A stretch of 64,000 nt of DNA, from contig OY829843.1 in the NCBI GenBank assembly GCA_963691885.1, positions 4,836,001-4,900,000 of the forward strand. Reading direction: 5' to 3'. A model generated the notes under the pieces. It searched no databases and was not told the DNA's origin. It saw only the letters and a list, made by a program, of their open reading frames with translations. Positions 1 to 8,907 of the stretch are shown here, one piece after another (positions within the stretch are counted from its first letter, which is position 1; the number at the start of each line of letters is the position of its first letter). Origin of the DNA: G963691885 sp963691885 (GTDB lineage: Bacteria > Pseudomonadota > Alphaproteobacteria > UBA8366 > Aestuariispiraceae). A program made the translations under genes and the position numbers.

Positions 1-1560
1 GCGAACGTTTTGCAGAATGCCGCTTATTTCCGCGTTATGCGTCGCCTCGCGTGCCCTGTTCTCAACGTCCCAGCGATCACAGCAACTTCGGCAGTGCAGC
101 CGCAAAGCGTGCGGGTTTTCGGGCGGTATAATGCATTCACGATACTCGTTTTCAGCGCCGCAAGACGGGCATGTCCAATCGATATCATAACTGCTGGCGC
201 CGCGCTCTTCATGATACCGGCTTTCTTCGAAACGATGCAGAATGCCAAGTTTGAGAAGCGCCCGACCTTGCGCCCAGAGCAGGGCTGTCATCAGGTCCAT
301 ATTGCCATCGCTGATACCGGAAATATTCAGAAAAACCGGAAGTTCGATCGCGTAATTGACGCGATCGATGATCAACTCGTCCCGGACAGCGGCAATATAG
401 TCAGGACTGCCCGGAAAGACCTGAAGACGTGTCAGGTTTATGGGAAAATGCCTGTTCTCTGCCCACCATTTCATCGATTCATTGGCAGTCTCCAGGGTCT
501 CAGCAGTATCGCCAAAAATCAGGTTTCCCTGAATGCCAATTTGTTCTTGCTGCGTTTGTGCAAGAGACACCTCAATGCGTTCCTTCTTCGACTTCTTCAT
601 CATGCTGATCAGGACCGATGGAGACATGCTTTCGATCCCATAGGAAATACTGACGCATCCGGACTCACGCAATGCCTTCAGGGTGATTTCGTCCGCAGAA
701 TTGACATGCAATTGAACCATCCACAGAACGCCCAGCGGCTTGATACGTTCACAGAATTCCAGAAGTCGGGCTTTCCTCAAACTGAATAATTCGTCAATGA
801 TTCCTACAAGATTGATATCGAACCGCTCAATCAGTTCCTCAAGTTCTTCGAAGACATCATCCAGCGGGCGCTCGCGATAGACCTTGCCCACCGGATGAAA
901 ACAGAAAGTGCAGCTATAGGGGCAAGAGCGGCTGGTGATAATATCAATCGCGCGTGGCCGATTATCCGGCGCAGCCTGCAGGAAGTAGTGGTCCAGCGGA
1001 TTTTGCAGATGCAATTGTTCGCCAAAACCAAGGACCTCATAATTCGCCCGCGGAATCTCTGACAAATCCATCACGGCGGGACGCGCCGGATTCACCCTAA
1101 CCGTACCGGCTTCATCCCAGAAGACAATCCCCTTCACGTCTGCCAAAGTGTCACCGGCCGAAAGTACAGAGAGAAGCTCAACAATCGTTGCTTCCCCTTC
1201 GCCCACAACACCAACATCGATGTCCATAATTTCGGGTGCAACCTCGGCATCGCTGCTCACAACACCGCCACCGGCGACATTTAAAATTCCCGGTTTGGCG
1301 CGGCGTGCCGCAGAAAAAATCTCAGCTATACAGGGTAGAAAGGGTGAGAGTCCGCCCGTTGCACAAATGTCGGGTTGATGTTTTTCAATCGCCTCGGCGA
1401 CCAGCTGATCAACATCCCCTGCCCGCTGGTTCAGGTTTAGACCAACAATACCGTGTCCCGCGGACTCGACCGCTGCGGCGATATAGGCCAGCCCCAGCGG
1501 AAACTGATAGAATTCTCCGGGTTGAGCAACATAGCGCGGGACGACGATCAGGACCTTCAT
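1..1560 (-). CDS. Cobalamin-type radical SAM protein, first paralog (3' end outside window)
   Basis: The frame is open for 520 codons from ATG at 1560 to the window edge, so the C-terminus is missing. The N-terminus (MKVLIVVPRY, then PLGLAYIAA) has the Rossmann-like look of the B12-binding domain in this superfamily. GGGVVSSD near residue 98 and GEGEATIVELL near 121 belong to the same domain. The radical SAM cluster motif is CPYSCTFC with Cys213, Cys217 and Cys220. A four-cysteine ribbon (CPSC then CRSC) lies near the visible end. It is clearly paralogous to the gene at 1573-3648, with key residues at identical positions, and starts 12 bases after that gene, so the two are probably co-transcribed. 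The family includes methyltransferases, ring-forming enzymes and oxidoreductases. The substrate is unknown; the neighbouring sugar genes suggest a glycan or lipid-linked precursor. Confidence 0.85.
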   Translation of the reverse strand, partial: MKVLIVVPRYVAQPGEFYQFPLGLAYIAAAVESAGHGIVGLNLNQRAGDVDQLVAEAIEKHQPDICATGGLSPFLPCIAEIFSAARRAKPGILNVAGGGVVSSDAEVAPEIMDIDVGVVGEGEATIVELLSVLSAGDTLADVKGIVFWDEAGTVRVNPARPAVMDLSEIPRANYEVLGFGEQLHLQNPLDHYFLQAAPDNRPRAIDIITSRSCPYSCTFCFHPVGKVYRERPLDDVFEELEELIERFDINLVGIIDELFSLRKARLLEFCERIKPLGVLWMVQLHVNSADEITLKALRESGCVSISYGIESMSPSVLISMMKKSKKERIEVSLAQTQQEQIGIQGNLIFGDTAETLETANESMKWWAENRHFPINLTRLQVFPGSPDYIAAVRDELIIDRVNYAIELPVFLNISGISDGNMDLMTALLWAQGRALLKLGILHRFEESRYHEERGASSYDIDWTCPSCGAENEYRECIIPPENPHALRLHCRSCCDRWDVENRAREATHNAEISGILQNVR

Positions 1561-1572
1561 ATCCTACCCAAC

Positions 1573-3648
1573 CTATTCCGCCGGCACATTAAGGCTTTGG
1601 CGGTTTTCCGTTCGCTTGTAAACGGGGAATGCAGGTTCCCGCTTGCGTTCGAAGGCGCGCTTTTCCCGAGAGGGTCGATGGGGAGGATCTGCATCGGAAA
1701 ATGAAACGAAATATTGATCCGACAAGGCACTTCTGACCGGATCCTCTTCAATGCTCGCCAACCACGACCGCGCCGTTTCGTTTTCGGGATCCAGCTGCAA
1801 GACCTGTTTGAGATGCAACAACGCGCCCCCAACCGAGCCGGCTGATTCCAGCGCCTCTGCAAATGCCAGATGACGCACTGGATTGAATGGGTCATTTACA
1901 ACAGCGCGCGCACACCAATTAATCCATTCCCGCGGGTCGCCCAATTTCTGATACAGGCGTCCAAGCATCACGTAACCTTCTACATAGCCACGGGCTTTTG
2001 CATTGATAGAGCGCGCCATTTCAATGGCAGCGTCAGTTTCTCCGCTTTGCTCCATCTCAAGAACTTGTTTGAAACCGGCCTCAATCTCCGGAATGGGAAG
2101 TTCGTTCACCTGTCCCTGATATTTCTTATTCGGAATATCAAACCGCGACATGCACCCACGGCACGACACACGGATGTAATCAAAATGGCCATCGCCTATC
2201 ACACAACCGTGGTATTCATTTTGGTGGTCACAACGCGGGCAGGTCCAATCGATATCATGGGCCACACCGGGGCTGCCACCCGGTCCACGGCCGGGGGCCA
2301 GCTCAGCACTTTCTTCAAACCGCGTCACGGGGGCGACATTCAACAAAGACTTATGATGCGCCCAGATGATGCGGCTCATCATATCCAAATTTACATCATT
2401 GATTTTCGAGATATTCAGATTGATCGGCAGACGCTTGGAATAATCCAGACGGTCTGTCACCAGGCCATCGCGCACGGCCTCAATGAAGTCCGGGCTTCCC
2501 GGATACACGCCAAGTCTGTTTAGATAGATCTGATATTGACGGTTTTCTGCCCACCAGGTCATCGTTTCATTGGCTGTGTCCAGTGTCTCAGCGGAATCGC
2601 CAAAAATAAGATTACCCTGAATACCGATCTTTGCGTCATGGGTGAGGCCAAGCGTCTCGTGTATCCGCTCCTTCTTGGCCTTTTTCATCATGCTGATGAG
2701 CACTTCCTTGCTCATCGTCTCGATGCCGTAGGAAATATAGATGCACCCTGCTTCACGCAGAGTTTTCAATACAAATTCATCCGCTGAATTAACATGCAAC
2801 TGTACCATCCAGGGCAGGTTCATGGGTTTTATTCGTTCACAAAACTCAAGCAACCGGGCCTTACGAAGGGAAAATAGCTCATCAATGAACGCAACCATGT
2901 TCACGTCATACCGGTCTTTCAAATACTGAAGTTCGGCAAAGACATCGTCCAAAGGACGTTCCCGATAGACTTTACCGACTGGATGGAAACAAAAGGTGCA
3001 GCTATAGGGACAGGAACGACTTGTGATCATGTCAACAGCGCGTGGCCGGTTCCCCGGATGCGCCATATGGAAATACTCATCCATTGGACGCTGGGTATCC
3101 AACTGGCGGTCAATCTCGAGCAACTCATAGTCCGGCCAAGGAATCGTTCCCAAATCCATGATTGAAGGACGGGATGCGGTTTGCACGACGACACCATTCT
3201 TGTTGTGAAAAACAATGCCTTTGACGTCTTCAAACGGTTTTTCCTCGGCATAGGCGTCCAACAGTTCAACAATTGTCGCCTCGCCCTCGCCAATAATGCC
3301 GACATCCATATCCATCAGATCAGGAGAGATTTCAGGATCACTGCTGACCACGCCGCCACCGGCGACGTTCAAAACGTCTGGATTGCCACGTCGCGCGCCT
3401 TCAAAGACAGCCTCAACCGCTGGCAAGAACGGTGAGAGCCCGCCGGTTGCAACAACGTCGGCTTTGATTTCAGAAACTTTTGCAGCGACCAAGTCGACGG
3501 CATCACCAACAAGATGGTTCAAATTCAGGCCTCTAACGTCATGTCCCGCCTCGCGAAGAACCGAGGCGATATAGCCTAGCCCCAAGGGCAATTGGTAAAA
3601 ATCACCAACGTCTCCAACAAACCGGGGAACCACAATCAGAACGCGCAT
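1573..3648 (-). CDS. Cobalamin-type radical SAM protein with zinc-ribbon-like segment and C-terminal TPR
   Basis: A 691-residue protein starting at ATG 3648 (MRVLIVVPRF). Four upstream in-frame codons exist, but the conserved strand begins at this Met. Order of parts: B12-binding-like domain (about 1-145); radical SAM domain with CPYSCTFC (Cys213, Cys217, Cys220) followed by HPVGK; a ribbon with CPRC and CRGC at about 470-515; then helical TPR-like repeats at about 530-645 (MLGRLYQKLGD; ALLHLKQVLQLDPENETARS). The radical SAM core reductively cleaves S-adenosylmethionine on a 4Fe-4S cluster; B12-type members often transfer methyl groups to unactivated carbons. The TPR tail suggests docking to a partner or glycan carrier. 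It heads the leftward unit that includes the truncated paralog downstream. Substrate is not deducible. Confidence 0.87.
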   Translation of the reverse strand: MRVLIVVPRFVGDVGDFYQLPLGLGYIASVLREAGHDVRGLNLNHLVGDAVDLVAAKVSEIKADVVATGGLSPFLPAVEAVFEGARRGNPDVLNVAGGGVVSSDPEISPDLMDMDVGIIGEGEATIVELLDAYAEEKPFEDVKGIVFHNKNGVVVQTASRPSIMDLGTIPWPDYELLEIDRQLDTQRPMDEYFHMAHPGNRPRAVDMITSRSCPYSCTFCFHPVGKVYRERPLDDVFAELQYLKDRYDVNMVAFIDELFSLRKARLLEFCERIKPMNLPWMVQLHVNSADEFVLKTLREAGCIYISYGIETMSKEVLISMMKKAKKERIHETLGLTHDAKIGIQGNLIFGDSAETLDTANETMTWWAENRQYQIYLNRLGVYPGSPDFIEAVRDGLVTDRLDYSKRLPINLNISKINDVNLDMMSRIIWAHHKSLLNVAPVTRFEESAELAPGRGPGGSPGVAHDIDWTCPRCDHQNEYHGCVIGDGHFDYIRVSCRGCMSRFDIPNKKYQGQVNELPIPEIEAGFKQVLEMEQSGETDAAIEMARSINAKARGYVEGYVMLGRLYQKLGDPREWINWCARAVVNDPFNPVRHLAFAEALESAGSVGGALLHLKQVLQLDPENETARSWLASIEEDPVRSALSDQYFVSFSDADPPHRPSREKRAFERKREPAFPVYKRTENRQSLNVPAE

Positions 3649-3774
3649 ACAAATATCCAAATCATTATTTTTTAACGATACAACACTATGATAGTATAAC
3701 TACGTAAGCATGTTTTGTGCCATTTTTTTGTTGTTTCCTGCTGCTCCCTGGTCGACCCGATATCGTAGTTTTTT

Positions 3775-5121
3775 ATGACCGATCCCAGACATTCTTTCCC
3801 CTTTCCGGCAATTGCGGACGATCTTGTCAAAGACACGGGTGTGCTGCCTGACAGAGTGGAGTCAGAATGCCGGTCCTTACTTCAGGACTATCTGAAACAT
3901 TCTCCTTCGAGGTCAGTACCCGAACGTGTCGACAAGGCGAAAACGCTTGTCATTCAAACCGCTAACCATCCATGGGAGGTTGTGGATCAGCATAATTTGA
4001 CCGAACTGATAGACCCAGACTTGGCCACTCTACTGCTCTACATGCCGCTCGGTTACCAGATCCATACAGCCGATCTCGTCGCGAATTGGCCGCAGTGTCT
4101 AAGCTGTACTGGGTCGCCAGAGGCCCTGGTCTCAGCCATCTGCAAAACCGACGCTGGGACGGCGTATCTCAAGGTGAGTCCACATACCAAATCCGAGTTC
4201 TTGATCCCCCTGATTCTGATTTTGCGTCCTGACATCAGTCTCGTGATCGAGTTTTACGATATGGGTGCCCTGTTTTCCCGAGCTCTGCTTGAAAACAGCA
4301 ATGGCTACAGCGAGGCTGAGATCAACATGACGCGATTTGCGGCCTTTATGGCAGCAAAGAACGCAACAGCATTGGTTGTAAAATCGACAGGCGTGGACTG
4401 GACCCGTTTGTCGCAAAGCTGTGACGCCCTGACCTTTTCCTGGTTTCCGATGCAACAGCGGCTTCTCGATGCAACCTGGACGAACGCCCCGCGGACTTGG
4501 GTCTCGGGAACACATACCGTCGCCTTTGCAGGCTCACTGGGCGACACGGAACTGACCCGCAGCCGGGACGTCGCACCGGGAGCGAACTTCATCGAGACAC
4601 TTGCGCTGTTAATGAGTGACCCGGGGTGCACTGTGGCAATGTTCAATGCTGCTGACCGTCGTGAGGGAGCCGGTCCTTCCGAGAGATTTCAACGGGTTGA
4701 AGACTGGTTCACGGCCCAGGGCAAAAGGCACCGATACAGTCCGGCCATCGATGAAGAGCAACTGATCCGCGAACTTGAACCACTGGATTTCGGTTTCTTC
4801 TGCGTTCACTACCCGGATCAACCCGTCGAGCATGTTGGCCGCCTCGCAATCCCGAATCGGGTCATGGCCTATCTCTGTGCCGGCCTTCCAATCATTGTGG
4901 ACGCCTATGCGGAAGCGATGGCTGATCTGGTGGGCCGCTTCAATGCTGGAATCGTCATAGACCCGTCGAAATATGAAACACTGCCAGCAAGGATCAGTTG
5001 TGCCGATAACGACCAAATGCGTGCAGGTGTTCAAGCGCTACGAGACCATATTTTGAAGCACAACACCAAGATCCTGGAAGACTTGAGGCAAGTGCTGCCG
5101 TCCAAAAACAGCGCTGCCTAG
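3775..5121 (+). CDS. Putative GT-B-fold glycosyltransferase
   Basis: A 448-residue protein from ATG 3775 with no signal peptide. The N-terminal half is not recognisable to me. The C-terminal half resembles the donor-binding domain of GT4-like glycosyltransferases: a run around RLAIPNRVMAYLCAGLPII, followed by an acidic turn and a GIVID segment, which in this fold bind the nucleotide-sugar. A canonical EX7E motif is not obvious. It is divergent from the radical SAM pair across an AT-rich 126-base gap and convergent with the CgeB-like gene, overlapping it by four bases (ctag). The setting supports a role in assembling a surface glycan; donor and acceptor are unknown. Confidence 0.6.
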   Translation: MTDPRHSFPFPAIADDLVKDTGVLPDRVESECRSLLQDYLKHSPSRSVPERVDKAKTLVIQTANHPWEVVDQHNLTELIDPDLATLLLYMPLGYQIHTADLVANWPQCLSCTGSPEALVSAICKTDAGTAYLKVSPHTKSEFLIPLILILRPDISLVIEFYDMGALFSRALLENSNGYSEAEINMTRFAAFMAAKNATALVVKSTGVDWTRLSQSCDALTFSWFPMQQRLLDATWTNAPRTWVSGTHTVAFAGSLGDTELTRSRDVAPGANFIETLALLMSDPGCTVAMFNAADRREGAGPSERFQRVEDWFTAQGKRHRYSPAIDEEQLIRELEPLDFGFFCVHYPDQPVEHVGRLAIPNRVMAYLCAGLPIIVDAYAEAMADLVGRFNAGIVIDPSKYETLPARISCADNDQMRAGVQALRDHILKHNTKILEDLRQVLPSKNSAA

Positions 5122-6365
5122 CTCTTTAGGTCCTGCAGCAATTGTTCGGCGCGGTGGTGATAGGTATGACCGGCCAAAACGAGGTCCCGCGCAGCCTCGG
5201 CCCGCTTTGCACGACCGGCATCATCCGCGAGCCAGCGCTGAGCCTCTTCATGGAAACTGTCTCTTGTATACTGGCCGAAATGCAGGTCGGGATCAAAATG
5301 GCTGGCGAAACCATCCTCAACATGATCCCAGGGCGATTTGGGTGCCATCACAAAACTGCCGGACCCCATCGCATACAAGACCCTGTCGTGATAATTGCAG
5401 CCATCCGGGTTCTCATGAACGACGATCCTTGCCGACCGATTTATCCGGACAATTTCGCCATGATGATGGGCATAACCGCCGTGATACGCGGCGAACTCCT
5501 CGTGCTCGTCCCAATAATTCCCAAAGAACTGAACCTTTTCTGACAAATCCAGAACATAGCGGGCTATTGTGGCGCGGCTCAGCAATCGGGCGTAAGTGAT
5601 GCGAAAAATTTCGGAATTGCGGTCCAGGGCGATCTCATTGCCCAGCGCCTTCCCGACGGTTTTTTCCAGTTCTTTATAATTGGCCAGCCCGTTCAGAGGT
5701 TCAAAGGCCAGTTCCATCGCTGTCTTGGCAATGGTTGCCGAGTTTCGCCGCTCAAATTCAGGTCCGGCTTCAAACCAGGCCAAGAGACGCCTTGGGTCAA
5801 ATTTCCCAAACCCGGCCTTGCGCAAGTACCAGGCCTTATAGGTTTCCAGGTCCTGCCCGTCGAAAGCAAGCGTGTCCTCGCGGTCGTCAGCATGCATCGG
5901 CTTCATAATCGTCTCGACCATCACAAAGTCGAGCAACGCCTCTGCATTCGGTCGCGGCGGAAGAACCGAGACAAGGCGGCGATCCACACCCGGCGCAAAA
6001 AGACGCGACATCACGGGCAAATCCGGCTTGTAGCCCACCAGTCCTTCCAGTGGATGCATTTCATAAACGATATCGCCGTCTTTCGCCGCTTTTCGTATCC
6101 CGTTTAGAATCGGTTCCCTGGCATCCTGTATCCAAGTGATGTGACGCACACCCGATGGCAGGTCAGGATTACGTGGCCTGGGGCGGTTCACCTGGAACAC
6201 AACATCGCAATCGAATTCGGTGGCAAGGCGGGCTACGACATGGTCATGGGCCGGGCGCCAGGAGATCCTGGCCTCATGGCCCAACCCTTCAAGGGCATGT
6301 CTCAAGGCATCCAGAATTCTGAACTCGAAGGGATGTCGGAAATTCGGGAAAAGAAGAAAACGCAT
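5118..6365 (-). CDS. CgeB-like family glycosyltransferase
   Basis: A 415-residue protein starting MRFLLFPNFRHPFEF. The C-terminal third has the pattern of the Glyco_trans_1_2/CgeB group: NRSARIVVHENPDG, then RVLYAMGSGSFVMAP, then a short acidic stretch and a helical tail with HTYHHRAEQLL. These loops bind the sugar-nucleotide donor in related enzymes. It is the last gene of a leftward unit after the unknown 391-residue protein and the SPASM radical SAM enzyme, 23 bases behind the latter. The three probably act together, for example building and transferring an unusual sugar. Acceptor not known; members of this group occur in spore-coat, capsule and flagellin glycosylation loci. Confidence 0.68.
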   Translation of the reverse strand: MRFLLFPNFRHPFEFRILDALRHALEGLGHEARISWRPAHDHVVARLATEFDCDVVFQVNRPRPRNPDLPSGVRHITWIQDAREPILNGIRKAAKDGDIVYEMHPLEGLVGYKPDLPVMSRLFAPGVDRRLVSVLPPRPNAEALLDFVMVETIMKPMHADDREDTLAFDGQDLETYKAWYLRKAGFGKFDPRRLLAWFEAGPEFERRNSATIAKTAMELAFEPLNGLANYKELEKTVGKALGNEIALDRNSEIFRITYARLLSRATIARYVLDLSEKVQFFGNYWDEHEEFAAYHGGYAHHHGEIVRINRSARIVVHENPDGCNYHDRVLYAMGSGSFVMAPKSPWDHVEDGFASHFDPDLHFGQYTRDSFHEEAQRWLADDAGRAKRAEAARDLVLAGHTYHHRAEQLLQDLKS

Positions 6366-6388
6366 AGGCCGGGCGCGATCGATCAGGG

Positions 6389-7510
6389 TCAGATGAAATT
6401 GATATGTTGGGGTGGCTGCGCGCCCTCGGGAATAGAGAGCTCTGTATAGCCTTTGACGTGATAATCAAGCGCTTCATTGACCTTGTGCTGCAAACAGAGG
6501 GTGCCGCACATCTTCTGCGCGTTAAATTCTGATGATGCCAGGTGCCGCATCACCTCCCAGTAATCATCCGACTGGAAGATATCCCGGAACCGTGTGTCGC
6601 AGATATTGCCGATGTGATAGCGTTTATACCGTTCGTTAAAGAGCATGCCACAAGGCGCGATCAGCCCTGATCCCGAAATTTGCAGCATAAACGGCGCGCC
6701 ATAGCAGCGTTGGTAAGATCTCTTGTCGCCCGCCTCAATTTTCGACCATTTCACGACCACCCGATATTCATCATCTGACAGGGCTTCCGCCTCGCTCAAC
6801 AAACCGGTCAGATCCGCATATTCGCCGTAATTTACGCCGAGATCGCCGTCTTCATTGTCGCTACAATGCTTGATAACCAGATAGTCGGGGCGAAGTTCCT
6901 TGCCCAACCGCGCAAGCGGCAGAATTTGATCCGCATATTCGGGCATAAGGACCATCTGCATACCGATGGTAACGGACAAGCCATGCTCTTTCTTAAACGC
7001 GACCATATCGCGGATGTTCTGACACACCCGCTCAAAGTACCGTTCCTTGACCCCCATAATCTCGCCATATCTCTTGGCTTCACCGGCCGAGATATTGATC
7101 CGCAAATAGGTCAGATAGGGCAGTATTTCCGCCAATTTAGGCTTGGTCAGGACAAAGGCATTGGTTCCAACGGCCATAGAGAGACCGCATGAAGCACCAT
7201 GCTGCACAGCTTCAACAAAGACCGGGGATACCGTGCTCTCACCATCAGATACCAGACTGATGCCGCGCACGCCGATCTCTGCGCAATCATCCAGGAAGTC
7301 CCTGATCACCGGTCCCGTAATCGTTTTGCGATCATTTTCCTGCAACATGGCATAGCAGAAGTGACACCCGTAATTGCACGCCCGGGTCAGCGCCATATCA
7401 ATGGTAATCGGGGCAATACGTTCCCCATTCCGCCAGGCGTCCAGACGATCCTGGTGCCATCGGATTTTGGTGCCATCCAGAATCAGATCCGTATGATCTG
7501 TCATTGCCAT
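6389..7510 (-). CDS. Radical SAM protein with SPASM-like C-terminal cluster domain
   Basis: A 373-residue protein from ATG 7510. The radical SAM motif is CNYGCHFC (Cys45, Cys49, Cys52), directly after a beta strand (ITIDMALTRA). SDGEST near residue 88 fits the SAM-binding region. The C-terminal third carries spaced cysteines of SPASM/twitch type: RCYGAP, APCGML, GNICDT and MCGTLC. Auxiliary 4Fe-4S clusters in such domains hold or oxidise substrates; members modify peptides, activate sugars (dehydrogenation, epimerisation) or mature cofactors. It lies 16 bases after the unknown 391-residue protein and 23 before the CgeB-like transferase in one leftward operon. In this setting a carbohydrate substrate is as plausible as a peptide one; no precursor-peptide gene was seen nearby. 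Confidence 0.8.
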   Translation of the reverse strand: MAMTDHTDLILDGTKIRWHQDRLDAWRNGERIAPITIDMALTRACNYGCHFCYAMLQENDRKTITGPVIRDFLDDCAEIGVRGISLVSDGESTVSPVFVEAVQHGASCGLSMAVGTNAFVLTKPKLAEILPYLTYLRINISAGEAKRYGEIMGVKERYFERVCQNIRDMVAFKKEHGLSVTIGMQMVLMPEYADQILPLARLGKELRPDYLVIKHCSDNEDGDLGVNYGEYADLTGLLSEAEALSDDEYRVVVKWSKIEAGDKRSYQRCYGAPFMLQISGSGLIAPCGMLFNERYKRYHIGNICDTRFRDIFQSDDYWEVMRHLASSEFNAQKMCGTLCLQHKVNEALDYHVKGYTELSIPEGAQPPQHINFI

Positions 7511-7526
7511 GTCAGCAAAAACCTCC

Positions 7527-8702
7527 TCACAGACGCCTGATCTTGTTGCTGTCTTTTGCAGCTTCGTACAACACGATCAAGGTTCGATCCAATTTGCCTT
7601 TCAAGAAATGTTCCAGATGCCGAACCAGGCCTGGTCGTTCTCGCGGATCGGTATTTGGACCACAGGTCACCACAACACGGACCGGCCACCCTGACAAGTC
7701 ATCGACCAAGCCATCTAACACCACATCTTCTTGGCGCAGCCCCTGGCTGTCACAGAAACCCTGAAGGTGTTGACGCAGTGTCGCGAGGCGCGCTTCCTGG
7801 GATAGTGCCATCCACGCCTCCGCCGGCGCAGGCGAAAAGCCCGGTTGTGTCAGACCATGATCAGGGGCCACCGGCAATTGTCGCAACAAACCGGTCAAAA
7901 ACCGCATCTCTTCTGTAAAAACCAGACTCGCGGCAATTCCGTCCGGTCGGACGGCGGGACAGGTATCTGCCAGGAACTCAATCACCCGAACCGTCCCATG
8001 ATCCGCCAGCTCCGACAGGGTCAGCGAATTTGACACCTGAGCCAAAACAGAAAGAAAACCTGCTTCTACAGTTCCCGGTTCCGCTCCTTCAAAGGTCACG
8101 GTCTCAATCGGATGATCCGCCCCTTTCTGTGCCCCGTCCCAACGCGGCTCCAACAACACATGCAACTTACACGAACCGGTTCGACAAGTGAGGCTTGGCA
8201 TTGCGGAAGCAGAAAACACAGTTTCGTCAGGGATTTTCCGACCTTGTTCCAGCAAAAAGTCCCGATATTCCGTTGGCAGATGACGGACCGCCTTGCGAGG
8301 TGCTTTCAAGTTACCTGCACGATCCAGCAGGGCCGAAACATCCTCCACCGGCATCACGCCGGACCCGTCATTCAATGTTTTGTCCTCGGTGGCCCCAGGC
8401 GTCCAGGTCAACAAACAAGGGCCGGAATCGTCAACCATCTCAAACGTGATCGCCCCAGGAAACTTCCCCAGCAACATGTCTTGCTGCGCGTCCGACAAGA
8501 GTTCCAGCGGCAATTCAATCGCCACCGGCTCATCACGGCTTGTCTGGGAAATTGAATGCACGAGGCCCTCAATACTGCGCAGGGGATCACCGTCCGGCAC
8601 CCATAACTCAAGCAGTGGATTTTTCACCCCTGTCAGGCGCAAATTGTTGACGAGCGATGCATCGAATTGGGAGATAAGATCTTCATAGTTCAGGGTAATC
8701 AT
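7527..8702 (-). CDS. Protein of unknown function, first gene of leftward glycan operon
   Basis: A 391-residue protein from ATG 8702 that I do not recognise. It is predicted soluble, without signal peptide or membrane segment. It looks two-part: an acidic N-terminal half (about 1-200) ending near a Cys pair (LTCRTGSCKLHVLLEP), and a C-terminal half whose last 60 residues form an alternating strand-helix pattern (PVRVVVTCGP, RPGLVRHLEHFL, RTLIVLYEAAKDSNKIRRL). The tail resembles a small ferredoxin-like alpha-beta fold; that is only an impression. It starts the three-gene operon with the SPASM radical SAM enzyme and the CgeB-like transferase. Its genomic partnership suggests an accessory or substrate-presenting role for the radical SAM enzyme. 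Confidence 0.72.
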   Translation of the reverse strand: MITLNYEDLISQFDASLVNNLRLTGVKNPLLELWVPDGDPLRSIEGLVHSISQTSRDEPVAIELPLELLSDAQQDMLLGKFPGAITFEMVDDSGPCLLTWTPGATEDKTLNDGSGVMPVEDVSALLDRAGNLKAPRKAVRHLPTEYRDFLLEQGRKIPDETVFSASAMPSLTCRTGSCKLHVLLEPRWDGAQKGADHPIETVTFEGAEPGTVEAGFLSVLAQVSNSLTLSELADHGTVRVIEFLADTCPAVRPDGIAASLVFTEEMRFLTGLLRQLPVAPDHGLTQPGFSPAPAEAWMALSQEARLATLRQHLQGFCDSQGLRQEDVVLDGLVDDLSGWPVRVVVTCGPNTDPRERPGLVRHLEHFLKGKLDRTLIVLYEAAKDSNKIRRL

Positions 8703-8765
8703 TTAACCAACATCACCCCGCGCCCAGCGTCGAGAAAACTGAATAAAATCCGAATGATGCCCCGA

Positions 8766-8783
8766 TTGGGACAGACGTCCCAA
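8766..8783. promoter_or_regulatory. Inverted repeat in the divergent intergenic region
   Basis: TTGGGAC-agac-GTCCCAA is a perfect 7-bp inverted repeat with a 4-base centre, between the divergent starts at 8702 and 8908. Position and symmetry fit a shared operator, or a hairpin in the leader of the leftward transcript. No regulator gene lies adjacent, so the cognate protein is unknown. Confidence 0.4.
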
Positions 8784-8878
8784 AGGGATTTTACCAAGCG
8801 TATCACATATCTACAGGCGTTAATAATTGGTTGCTTCAAAAGCGAATGCAAGTTCAAATACAGTATACTTTCTTTATG

Positions 8879-8884
8879 TATAAT
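8879..8884 (+). promoter_or_regulatory. Candidate -10 box for the rightward glycan operon
   Basis: A perfect TATAAT sits 24 bases before ATG 8908 in an AT-rich stretch, with GGAG at 8895-8898 as ribosome-binding site. A -35 box is not convincing (TTCAAA at 8853-8858 is spaced too far). The short predicted leader would leave little room for RNA regulation. Confidence 0.45.
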
Positions 8885-8907
8885 ACCGTAATTTGGAGTC
8901 GAGAATT

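Noticed and set aside
10..789. A 259-codon open frame on the plus strand
   Set aside because: It lies fully antisense to the radical SAM gene at 1-1560, has no family resemblance and no ribosome-binding site; several similar shadow frames exist opposite other genes.
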